NCBI GenBank assembly: GCA_028277395.1
Contig: JANQGJ010000004.1
Location: 1-60,890, forward strand
Direction of reading: 5' to 3'
From: Bacteroidales bacterium
GTDB lineage: Bacteria; Bacteroidota; Bacteroidia; Bacteroidales; F082
Length of the DNA: 60,890 nt
Below, piece by piece: positions 52,274 through 60,584 of the stretch; within the stretch, counting starts at the first letter, position 1, and each line of letters begins with the position of its first letter. The translations under genes and the position numbers were made by a program. The notes under the pieces were generated by a model that was not told the DNA's origin, did not search any database, and saw only the letters and a program-made list of their open reading frames with translations.

Positions 52274-52883
52274 GTGTGAATTAACGAAACGAAATATAGA
52301 GTTTATTTCAAAAAAGGTTAGAAATAGCAATATTGGCTCCAAAGAAATGCAAGAAGATATAATCGATCACTTATGTTGTGCTATTGAAAAAGATATGAAG
52401 CTTGGATTAAGTTTTGAACATGCTTTTAATGAAGCCTACGAAAATATTTTTTCTGATAGCTTTGATGAATTCCAAAGTGTTATTTTGAATTCAAAAACAC
52501 ATCAGGTATCAAAATCTATAAAGCGATTTTTATATATAACTGCGTACTTTTCATTGATTAGCTTAATAACAACTTTCTATTTCATTGAAACAGATAAGGT
52601 TGGGCAAAATATTGCAATATTAGCGAGTTCAATAATTATATCAACCCTGTTTCTTCCGGTATTCTTCATTTATAGATACAAACTGGAATTATCAAAGAAC
52701 ATCTTAACAAAAGCTGCTTATGCTCTTGGATTTATTGGCAGTTCTCTTTTTTTTGCTTCTGTTATTTTTAAGATATGCCACTTTCCAGGAGCTATGATTG
52801 GCTTAATGTTTGCATTAATCCTAGTTTGTGTTAGCTATATACCTTATTCATTATTGAAGCTATATAATAAACCTATAAGCTAG
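52272..52883 (+). CDS. Membrane protein encoded with PadR regulator
   Basis: The first 90 residues are soluble and helical (RNIEFISKKVRNSNIGSKEM, EDIIDHLCCAIEKDM, FEHAFNEAYENIF) and resemble the N-terminal 'permease-prefix' or DUF1700-type helical domains that follow PadR genes. Four membrane helices follow (FLYITAYFSLISLITTFYF, IAILASSIIISTLFLPVFFI, AYALGFIGSSLFFASVIFKI, MIGLMFALILVCVSYIPYSL). No transport motif is seen. It is probably a membrane sensor or anti-regulator controlled by PadR, by analogy only. Confidence 0.75.
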   Translation: MCELTKRNIEFISKKVRNSNIGSKEMQEDIIDHLCCAIEKDMKLGLSFEHAFNEAYENIFSDSFDEFQSVILNSKTHQVSKSIKRFLYITAYFSLISLITTFYFIETDKVGQNIAILASSIIISTLFLPVFFIYRYKLELSKNILTKAAYALGFIGSSLFFASVIFKICHFPGAMIGLMFALILVCVSYIPYSLLKLYNKPIS

Positions 52884-52976
52884 TTGCATAAGCCCATGTA
52901 TACCAAATTAATACATATTACTAATCATTAGAGTTAACGGAAAACTTTCCATACCCTAGAATCAATAAAAGGCAAT

Positions 52977-54074
52977 ATGATGAAAAAAATCTTCGGTTTA
53001 CTAATACTCACAGGTCTAATAAGTTGTCAACAGAACATAAATTGCCCGTATCAAATCCCTGTAGACCAAAATGATCTCTTAAGTGTATCAACAATAATCG
53101 ATCATAATTTTGATTCGATCAGATTCAATAACTTAAACCAAGATATTTGTAAAGGCAAATACGGCAACATTCACAGCCTTTTGATAATGAATGACAGTGA
53201 ACTTATTGTTGAACAGTACTATGGGACAGGTGATCGTGATGAATTACATTTTTTGGCTTCTGTAACAAAAGGAATTGTGGCTATTCTAACCGGAATTGCA
53301 ATAGATAAAGGATATATTGACTCTTTAAACCAACCAATGCTCAACTATTTCCCGAATTATAAAGCGGTGGAAACTGACGAACGTAAATACGAAATCACCA
53401 TCGAGCATCTTTTAACTATGACATCTGGTTTTGAGTGGGATGAACTTTCGTTACCTTTTACCGACCCCAACAATGATGGTGCAAAAATGGATCATTCGGA
53501 AAACCTGATAGATGAATGCCTGAATTTGGAGATGGATACAATTCCGGGCACAAAGTACGTTTATTGTGGTCCTAACGACATCATCCTTGGTGAAATAATC
53601 AAAATATCCTCAGGTAAAAACATTGCTGAGTTTGCTGAAAAAAATCTATTCAAACCACTACAGATTGATGAGTACAGGTGGAGCTCTACTAATGACATAT
53701 TTCATGCTGGAGGTGGATTATGGATGAGTTCAAGAAGCATGTTGAAAATAGGACAGCTTCTTTTAAACGAAGGCAAAATCGGTGCGACTCCTGTAATTTC
53801 GAAAAACTGGATTGACAAAATGTTTACTCCTTATATCGAAGTAAAAAAACCATTTTACATGGGATACCAATGGAGAATCGCAAACTCAGAAGAAGGAATA
53901 CTTATTTATCACATTCCTGGTAATGGAGGACAGCTTATTAATATCGTACCCGATCTAAACCTGGTTTTCATTATTACCGCAGACAACAGGGGACAAAAAT
54001 ACCCCCTTGGGGAACTAATTGAAAGCGTACTAAGAATACACCCTGAGTATAAAAAGAAAACAAAACATAGATAA
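52977..54074 (+). CDS. Serine hydrolase lipoprotein, beta-lactamase (class C) fold
   Basis: A lipoprotein signal (MMKKIFGLLILTGLISCQQN) precedes a penicillin-binding-protein-like domain. The nucleophile motif SVTK is at residues 95-98, followed by IEHLLTMTSGFEWDE. The second motif, normally YxN, reads YCG in the stretch KYVYCGPNDIILGEI. The third region is YHIPGNGGQLINIVPDLN, which resembles the 6-aminohexanoate-oligomer hydrolase/esterase branch rather than a classical HTG or KTG box. I therefore expect an esterase or amidase on the periplasmic side rather than a resistance beta-lactamase. It is monocistronic within the island. Confidence 0.85.
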   Translation: MMKKIFGLLILTGLISCQQNINCPYQIPVDQNDLLSVSTIIDHNFDSIRFNNLNQDICKGKYGNIHSLLIMNDSELIVEQYYGTGDRDELHFLASVTKGIVAILTGIAIDKGYIDSLNQPMLNYFPNYKAVETDERKYEITIEHLLTMTSGFEWDELSLPFTDPNNDGAKMDHSENLIDECLNLEMDTIPGTKYVYCGPNDIILGEIIKISSGKNIAEFAEKNLFKPLQIDEYRWSSTNDIFHAGGGLWMSSRSMLKIGQLLLNEGKIGATPVISKNWIDKMFTPYIEVKKPFYMGYQWRIANSEEGILIYHIPGNGGQLINIVPDLNLVFIITADNRGQKYPLGELIESVLRIHPEYKKKTKHR

Positions 54075-54145
54075 TGATGTTTTGAACAAATGAAAAAAAC
54101 ACTGTTGAAACAGGTGCCTCTTTAAATCTTAGCAACAATTTAAAT

Positions 54146-56293
54146 ATGAAAGTAAAAGAATATATGTACTTATTAATCGTATTATTCTGGCTGTCAGGAT
54201 GCAGTCCACAAGAAAAAAACAACCTTCACTATCCGGTTATAAAGAAAGGCGATGTAATTGAGAATTACTGGGGGCGACAAATTAAAGATCCATACAGAAG
54301 CCTTGAAAATCTTAATGACCCCGTTGTTCATAAATGGCTAACGGATCAAAAAGAATTATCAGACTCATTCTTATCAGAAATTCTTATGAAAAAAGAGTTT
54401 CTCTCCCTTATGATAAAATATGACAGTACAATAATTAATGAAGTAGAAAATATTCGGGTTTCCTAAACAAATGAATATTTCTACCTAAAAAGGAATAAAA
54501 ATGAAGATTATTCAAAACTGTATTACAGAAAATCTTTTAATTCAGGAGAGAAGCTGCTTTTTGACCCGGGATTATATGATAATCAAAGTAACCCTATAAT
54601 CAACAAGTATACGCCTTCTCCAAACGGTAAGTATGTTGCAGTTAATTTAACAAAAGCAGGTAATGAGTTCTCTGAAATTATTGTCATAAAAACAGAAAAC
54701 AGTGATATTCCTGAAAGCAAAATTAGTAACAGCTTTCCGTTGAAATACAATTCAGTAAACTGGCTTCCTGATAATCAGAATTTCATCTATTTAAAACCAG
54801 ATGCCAACCTCCACAAAACGCATAACTCTCTACATAATATGAGTTCTATGCTTCATAATATTAATAAAACTGAGACAATTGATATTGATATTTTTAGCAA
54901 ACAGTCTCAGAAAGAAATAAATATGATGCCTGAGGATTTTCCTATTGTTTCTGCATCTTTCACAAACAAAAATTATCTTATTGGCAATATTACCGGAGCA
55001 TCTGGTTCAGAAGCATATTATACAAAATATGACAGTTTACCTGAAAATTTAATATGGAAACCATTGTACCAAAAAGATGATCAAATAATTGAAGCTTATA
55101 TAGAGAACAACGAATTTCTTTTTCTAACTGCAAAAAATGCAGAGAATTATACTATTGCAAAAACGAATTTACTAAATCCTGATTTTGCAAACCCTGAAAT
55201 ATTGGTAACTGAGAAAGTAGATGAAGTAATCCGGGAATTAAAAGTTGTTAATAATGGTTTCTATTATATTACCACAAAAAACGGAGTATCAGCCAAACTT
55301 TATTTCAATGATTACTCTAAAGAAAAAGAAATAGAACTTCCCGAAAAGTTTGGAAGTTTGTCAATAGAAAGCACTGTTGACAATACGATTTGGATTTCCG
55401 GTATGGGATGGACAACACCTTTGACCAGATATAAATATGATGCTGACACAGAAAAAATGGTGGAAATAAGTTTAAACCAGAAAAAGTCCGGTTTATTTCA
55501 AGATTATGTAATTGAAGAAAAAATAATCGAGGCAAGAGATAAAAAGCAAATCCCCCTTTCAATAATATATAAAAATGGAACCAGACTCAATTCTGCGAAT
55601 AAAGCATTAATGTATGCTTATGGAGCATATGGAACAACAATCCGTCCATTTTTTTCAATAGATTGGTTAAGCTGGGTTGAAAACGGTGGTGTTTTGTGTT
55701 TCGCCCACGTCAGAGGTGGAGGCGAGAAAGGGAACAACTGGTATATTGAAGGTTTTAAAGAAAAAAAACATAATAGTTGGAATGACCTTATTGATTGTTC
55801 TAAGTTTTTAATAGATAATAAATATACGTCAAAAGAGAAATTATCAATCTATGGAGGTAGTGCAGGCGGAATTACTATCGGAAGGGCAGCAACAGAAAGG
55901 CCAGACCTGTTCGGATCTGTGATAATTGAAGTAGGAATGTTAAATACTTTGAGATTAGAACAAACACCAAATGGATTAAATAGTGCTAAAGAATTTGGAA
56001 GTACAAAAGATTCTTTAGAATGTCTGGCATTAATTGAAATGGATTCATATCATAACATTAAGCAAAATACAGAATATCCTGCTACTTTAGTAATTGTAGG
56101 GATGAATGATATGAGAGTTAGTCCATGGCAATCGGGAAAATTTGTTGCCAGGTTACAAGAATTTGATACTAGCCAAAAACCTATTATATTTTTTGTGGAC
56201 TATGATGAAGGACATTATTTTAATAGCTCAAGAAAAAAAGTTATAGAAAAAATGGCAAATATATTTTCTTTCGCATATACTCAAACAGAATAA
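54146..56293 (+). pseudogene. Prolyl oligopeptidase (S9) lipoprotein gene with one in-frame TAA
   Basis: Two open frames, 54146-54466 and one resuming directly after the stop (internal ATG at 54740), lie in the same frame. Between them is a single TAA at 54464-54466 (ENIRVS-stop-TNEYFYLKRN). Read through, the gene encodes about 715 residues, the usual length of S9A peptidases. It has a lipobox (LSGC), the N-terminal DPYRSLENLNDPVVHKWL, a seven-bladed propeller section, and the catalytic triad Ser572 (YGGSAGGI), Asp655 (GMNDMRVSP) and His690 (DEGHYF). All else is intact, so the lesion is recent, or the stop is read through, or the base is miscalled. The second part alone lacks the signal and part of the propeller. 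Confidence 0.8.
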
Positions 56294-56304
56294 AAATTGT
56301 TGCT

Positions 56305-56341
56305 AACAAAGGTAATGCATAATGCGGGCGAAAGCGCTAAA
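56305..56341 (+). repeat. 37-bp direct repeat, left copy flanking the DUF1016 gene
   Basis: The stretch beginning AACAAAGGTAATGCATAATG and ending GCGCTAAA matches 57452-57488 with two T/C differences. It lies in the non-coding gap 12 bases after the S9 gene. It contains GCGAAAGC, a sequence known to form a very stable DNA mini-hairpin. Confidence 0.85.
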
Positions 56342-56419
56342 TATTATCAAAGTTTCCTTTATATCTGGAAATGAAGAAGTGGTTCTATAGAAAAAATTAA
56401 AAATGATACTGAAATAATA

Positions 56420-56427
56420 TATTTTTG
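56420..56427 (+). promoter_or_regulatory. Candidate -7 element (TATTTTTG) of the DUF1016 gene
   Basis: TA-TT-TTTG ends 5 bases before the ATG at 56433, again predicting a leaderless message. Confidence 0.45.
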
Positions 56428-56432
56428 TATTT

Positions 56433-57506
56433 ATGAATCTGGTTAAAAAACATATAGAATATATTAACTGGGTAAATGAACTTAAAAGCTTAATTCAGAA
56501 TACTCAAATTAAAGCTTCTATTTCAGTAAACAGAGAGCTTTTAGGTTTGTATTGGAGACTTGGTCAATCAATTTCTGATAAAGTTGAGAAGACAAATTGG
56601 GGAAGTTCTGTTGTTGAAGAATTATCTAAAGATTTAAAAAAGGAGTTTCCAAATCAAAAAGGTTTTTCAAGAAGCAATCTGTTTTCCATGAAAAAATGGT
56701 TTGAGTTTTATTCAAAGTCAGAAATTGAAATTGAGAAAATCCAACAACTTGTTGGACAAATTCCGTGGGGTCAAAATGTGCTTATAATTTCAAAGTCAAA
56801 AAATATTGAAGAAGCTATCTTCTATTCAAACAAAACGATTGAAAACAATTGGTCTCGTTCGGTGTTGTTACACCAAATAGAATTAGGATATTATGAGAGA
56901 CGAGGTAAAGCCACCACGAATTTTATTGAAACACTACCTGCTCCACACTCAGAATTAGCAACAGAAACCTTGAAAGACCCATACAAATTTGATTTCCTGA
57001 CATTACAAGAAAAAGCACTTGAAAAAGATATTGAAAACCAACTTGTAAAGCATATTACCTCTTTTTTACTTGAGTTAGGAAAAGGATTTTCATTTGTAGG
57101 ACAACAAATTCCTGTAAAAATTGACAATCAAGACTTCTACATTGATTTGCTTTTCTATCATATTAAGTTAAAATGTTATATCGTTATAGAGCTTAAAGCA
57201 ATTGAATTTAAAGCTGAATTTGCTGGAAAAATGAATTTATATTTATCTGCTATTGACGACACCCTAAAAACCGAAGCAGAAAATCCTACAATTGGATTGT
57301 TATTGTGCAAATCTAAATCAGAAATAATCGCTGAGTATGCATTAAGGGGAATGAAACAACCCATTGGAATTGCTGAATACGAAATTAATAAAGCCATTCC
57401 GAAAGAAATAAAAACTGAATTACCAACGATAGAAGAAATAGAACTGGCTACAACAAAGGCAATGCATAATGCGGGCGAAAGTGCTAAAATAAAGAAAGAA
57501 CAATGA
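56433..57506 (+). CDS. DUF1016 (YhcG-type) PDDEXK nuclease-domain protein
   Basis: The N-terminal half is the DUF1016 helical domain (INWVNELKSLIQNTQIKASI, LLGLYWRLGQSISDKVEKTN, GFSRSNLFSMKKWFEFYSKS). The C-terminal half is a PDDEXK fold with FSFVGQQIPVKIDNQDFYID, Asp238 (DLLFYH) and Glu253-Lys255 (IELKAIEF), the expected metal-binding pattern of this nuclease superfamily. The family is common in accessory regions; its biological role is not established. The last residues (MHNAGESAKIKKEQ) come from the right copy of the 37-bp repeat, so the C-terminus may have been acquired by recombination. Confidence 0.92.
   Translation: MNLVKKHIEYINWVNELKSLIQNTQIKASISVNRELLGLYWRLGQSISDKVEKTNWGSSVVEELSKDLKKEFPNQKGFSRSNLFSMKKWFEFYSKSEIEIEKIQQLVGQIPWGQNVLIISKSKNIEEAIFYSNKTIENNWSRSVLLHQIELGYYERRGKATTNFIETLPAPHSELATETLKDPYKFDFLTLQEKALEKDIENQLVKHITSFLLELGKGFSFVGQQIPVKIDNQDFYIDLLFYHIKLKCYIVIELKAIEFKAEFAGKMNLYLSAIDDTLKTEAENPTIGLLLCKSKSEIIAEYALRGMKQPIGIAEYEINKAIPKEIKTELPTIEEIELATTKAMHNAGESAKIKKEQ
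57452..57488 (+). repeat. 37-bp direct repeat, right copy inside the 3' end of the DUF1016 gene
   Basis: It encodes the segment N-K-A-M-H-N-A-G-E-S-A-K-like tail of the nuclease and ends 18 bases before the stop codon. The left copy at 56305-56341 could encode TKVMHNAGESAK in the matching frame. The two copies start 1147 bp apart. Confidence 0.85.
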
Positions 57507-57621
57507 ATAAGCTAATCAGTAAATGGAAAAATAAGTAAGCTTATAATTTCGTACTAAGCATAAGTCCGGCCCTTACAAACGACTTTCACATTAAATGCTA
57601 ATACTAATTCAAAACAATACA

Positions 57622-57714
57622 ATGAAACAGCATTTCATAAAAATTTTAATCTGTACCCTTATTTTTATAAGTGCATGTACAACTGAAACTGGTAAAGTGG
57701 TTGAAATAAAATAG
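57622..57714 (+). other. Lipoprotein signal-peptide frame ending in TAG, in phase with the alpha/beta hydrolase
   Basis: ATG at 57622 opens a 30-codon frame MKQHFIKILICTLIFISACT... with a lipobox (ISAC) that stops at TAG 57712-57714. The next codon onward (HKVSIRDYSLNYKD) is in the same frame as the hydrolase. It looks like the original N-terminus of that gene, cut off by one nonsense codon. Confidence 0.75.
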
Positions 57715-57720
57715 CACAAA

Positions 57721-58470
57721 GTGAGCATTAGAGACTATTCACTGAACTATAAAGACTCAGGAAAAGGAAAACACATTATTGTTCTTGAAGCAGGCCTGGG
57801 CATGGACAGTGAAACCTGGACTGAACTTCAGACAAAACTATCTGAAAATTATCGTGTAATTTCTTACGACAGGTCCGGTTATGGAACATCGGGCAACTCC
57901 AAAACTCCCAGAACCATTGAGAATATTACAAAAGACCTAAAATTACTTCTTGATGCAATTGAAGCTCCTGCCCCCTATATACTCGTTGGCCATTCCCTGG
58001 GAGGATATGTGGTCAGGCATTTTGCAGATTTATATCCTGAGAAAGTATCCGGGATGATAATGATTGACTCCTACCATGAGGATTTTTTTAAAATGCTTAG
58101 AGACTCAGTATCCGAAAGTGATTGGAAAAAATACCTTGGAACAGCTCATGTAAATAAAGATACACTTCATGGATTTGAAAGTGAAAGAGTAGAATTTATG
58201 GAAACCGTTTTATCAAATGAAACTTTTAAAATACCAACTAAAATTCCGGTTCATATTTTAACATCCCTGGAGCCACCTGAAGATACAAGCAGGTTTGTAC
58301 GTATCAGTCTGAATCTGCACGAACAATTAAGCTTGTCTTTTTTAACAGAGAACAACAATGTAAATCAAACCATAACAAAAAGTTCCGGGCATCTTATTTA
58401 TTTGGACGAACCCGAATTTGTAATTAGTACCATCAATAATATGGTGAAAAGAATTGAAAATAAAAATTAA
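57721..58470 (+). CDS. Alpha/beta hydrolase, now lacking its signal peptide
   Basis: The fold is clear: YRVISYDRSGYGTSGNSKTP (strand/loop with the oxyanion region), the nucleophile elbow VGHSLGGYVVRHFADLYPEK with Ser92, MIMIDSYHEDF, and the C-terminal histidine in SSGHLIYLDEPEFV. Translation could start at GTG 57721, giving a 249-residue cytoplasmic enzyme without a signal. In phase upstream is a lipoprotein signal separated by TAG 57712-57714, so the ancestral product was probably exported. Substrate unknown; the ungapped hydrolase core suggests it still folds if made. Confidence 0.8.
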   Translation: MSIRDYSLNYKDSGKGKHIIVLEAGLGMDSETWTELQTKLSENYRVISYDRSGYGTSGNSKTPRTIENITKDLKLLLDAIEAPAPYILVGHSLGGYVVRHFADLYPEKVSGMIMIDSYHEDFFKMLRDSVSESDWKKYLGTAHVNKDTLHGFESERVEFMETVLSNETFKIPTKIPVHILTSLEPPEDTSRFVRISLNLHEQLSLSFLTENNNVNQTITKSSGHLIYLDEPEFVISTINNMVKRIENKN

Positions 58471-58551
58471 ACCTGTTATGCAGTATAAAATATTGCGTAG
58501 CAATAAAAGAGAATACAACTTGGATATAAAAACTAAAATAAAAACATACAA

Positions 58552-60108
58552 ATGAGTACAAAATCCATTATACTATTACTCCTTGGAATAATTACATATA
58601 GTATAAGTTATAGCCAGATTTCTTCAACTCAAATCGATAGCCTTGTCGAAAAAGCAATGGAGGAATTAGATGTTATTGGTTGTGCAATTTCTGTTGTTAA
58701 GGACGGTGAAACCATTCACGAAAAAGGCTATGGCTATCAATCAATGGATAGCAAACAACCGGTCGATCCAAATACGATTTTTGGGATAGCCTCAAACTCA
58801 AAAGCTTTTACAGCTACAGCATTAGCCATTCTTGTTGACCAGGGAAAAATAACATGGGATGATAAAGTTGTAAAGCATATCCCTGAGTTTAAAATGTATG
58901 ACGACTATGTAACAAAGAATTTTACCATAAAAGACTTACTAACACATAGTAGTGGGCTTGGATCAGGTGCAGGCGATTTAATGACTTTTCCCGATGGAGG
59001 TAATTTCGAAATCAAAGATTTATTAAACTGCTTTCAATATTTTGAACCAGAATCAGATTTTAGAGTGCATTTTAATTATAACAACCTCTTATATATTGTA
59101 GCCGGAGAGTTAATAAAGCGAGTTTCGGGAAAAAGATGGGGAGAATTTATCACCGATCATATTTTTCAGCCATTACAAATGAACAATACCTATCCGTATA
59201 TTGATCGTATAGCAGATAAATCAAACTTAACCAAAGCACATACTTTTGTAGATAATAAGCACGAAGTAATACCTTATTGGAAAACAACCTTTAATGGTGC
59301 TGCAGGAGGCATACATTCTACGGTAAATGATATGAGCAAATGGATGCTGGCCCAGTTAAACAATGGTATATATGGAGATAATTTAAGTGATACATTATTC
59401 ACTTCAGAAAGCCAGAGAGAAATGTGGAATATCCATACAAGCTTAAAACCAAGCCCAAATCCAAGAAACAATACTCATTTTTATGGCTATGGCCTGGGTT
59501 GGTTTGTAAGTGATATAAGAGGTAATTTACTTGTATTTCACACAGGTGGCATGCCAGGAATGGTTTCAAAAGTTGTATTAATCCCTGATCTGAACCTGGG
59601 AATAGTAGTTTTAACAAATACCAGCGAGAATGGTGGTTTTTTATTTGAAACAATAACAAACACCATCTGCGATAGTTACCTGGGCTTAGAGGAAATGGAT
59701 TGGCTAAAAATTATGAAACAAGCATCTGCAAACTATTTATCTTTATTTGATACTATTCTTTCCAATGTATCCAAAAAAATTACACTCGATTATCCCAAAG
59801 AAATTAATCCTACAAAATTTATTGGGATATACAAAGATTCCTGGTTTGGTAAAATTGAAATTTATTCGGAAAACAATCAATTGAAATTCAAATCTTACAG
59901 GTCACCAAATTTAAAGGGAACATTGTATCATTATATTGACAATACATTTGTAATTAAATGGGATATAAGAAATAAATATGTTGATGCATTTGCATACTTT
60001 GAACCGAATGAAATTGATAATATTCTAAGATTAAAGATGGAGCGAGTTATTCCTGATTCTGAATTTTGTTACGATTTTCAGGATTTAAATTTAGAAAAAG
60101 TAAAATAG
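58552..60108 (+). CDS. Secreted serine hydrolase, beta-lactamase fold, with C-terminal DUF3471-like domain
   Basis: A signal peptide (MSTKSIILLLLGIITYSISY, then SQ) precedes a class C beta-lactamase-like domain with complete motifs: SNSK at residues 81-84, YNN in FNYNNLLYIVAGELI, and HTG in VFHTGGMPGMVSKVVLIPDL. The last 100 residues (FIGIYKDSWFGKIEIYSENN... LYHYIDNTFVIKW) are a small beta-barrel of the kind found after such hydrolases. It is likely a periplasmic D-Ala-peptidase or esterase. It is the last complete gene of the island. Confidence 0.88.
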   Translation: MSTKSIILLLLGIITYSISYSQISSTQIDSLVEKAMEELDVIGCAISVVKDGETIHEKGYGYQSMDSKQPVDPNTIFGIASNSKAFTATALAILVDQGKITWDDKVVKHIPEFKMYDDYVTKNFTIKDLLTHSSGLGSGAGDLMTFPDGGNFEIKDLLNCFQYFEPESDFRVHFNYNNLLYIVAGELIKRVSGKRWGEFITDHIFQPLQMNNTYPYIDRIADKSNLTKAHTFVDNKHEVIPYWKTTFNGAAGGIHSTVNDMSKWMLAQLNNGIYGDNLSDTLFTSESQREMWNIHTSLKPSPNPRNNTHFYGYGLGWFVSDIRGNLLVFHTGGMPGMVSKVVLIPDLNLGIVVLTNTSENGGFLFETITNTICDSYLGLEEMDWLKIMKQASANYLSLFDTILSNVSKKITLDYPKEINPTKFIGIYKDSWFGKIEIYSENNQLKFKSYRSPNLKGTLYHYIDNTFVIKWDIRNKYVDAFAYFEPNEIDNILRLKMERVIPDSEFCYDFQDLNLEKVK

Positions 60109-60496
60109 TTAATACTAGTTATGCGAAAAAATCGGTATGTTACATGCAATAATAATAATGTAAAATTTGAAATCCATAACTTTTAGTTAACAAATTCCAT
60201 CTCTTATTATCAAATGCTTATAAATAACAATGATTAAACAGGAAATGAAAAAATCGCACAAATCACTTTCAATTTTCGTTACATTTTTTAATACACTAAT
60301 AATTATTTTCAAAAATTTATCCGTAGGTGTAAAGCGTCACTTGCTATACCAGTATTTCTTTTAACAATGATACAAATAATAGGTACAACAAATCGCAATA
60401 TTACTTGAATTTATTCACATTTATCCGATTATCAAAAACCCGTTAAACACTGGTTTATAACCGTGTAAGATTTTATCGCATCAAGGTTCCTAAAAT
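60109..60496. other. Right-hand non-coding end of the island, 388 bp
   Basis: There is one 44-codon frame (ATG at 60230, MIKQEMKKSHKSLSIFVTFF...) that looks like a signal-peptide fragment, probably a remnant. No hairpin terminator follows the serine hydrolase. CCTAAAA at 60489-60495 sits just before the right repeat and recalls the two CCTAAAAC words after the left repeat. Confidence 0.45.
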
Positions 60497-60580
60497 TTAA
60501 AATCCAATGGCCATCGCGGCCGTGCGGGTTCAAGTCCCGCCTCGAGTACGGAAAGCCGGCTTTTGGGAGTCGGCTTTTTT
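60497..60580 (+). repeat. 84-bp direct repeat, right copy (attR-like): 3' half of tRNA-Leu plus terminator
   Basis: It is identical to 49832-49915. It starts in the anticodon loop and lacks the acceptor 5' strand, D-arm and 5' anticodon stem, so it cannot give a tRNA. It ends with the terminator T-run, after which chromosomal sequence (the T9SS protein gene) resumes. Confidence 0.92.
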
Positions 60581-60584
60581 TGTT

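Larger units (their letters stand above)
49916..60580 (+). mobile_element. tRNA-Leu-associated genomic island, 10.6 kb, no recognisable integrase
   Basis: The segment lies between an intact tRNA-Leu with its terminator and an exact 84-bp copy of the tRNA 3' half plus terminator. This is the structure left when a tyrosine recombinase inserts an element at the anticodon-loop sublocation of a tRNA gene. The contents are accessory: two regulator cassettes, secreted or lipoprotein hydrolases, a DUF1016 nuclease and degraded genes. No integrase, relaxase, replication or phage structural gene was found, so the island is either a decayed element or one mobilised in trans. Element borders are inferred from the repeats. 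Confidence 0.8.

Noticed and set aside
54146..58470. Stop-codon reassignment as the cause of the in-frame TAA and TAG
   Set aside because: Both codons end many normal genes in the window and the two lesions use different stops, so nonsense mutation is simpler.
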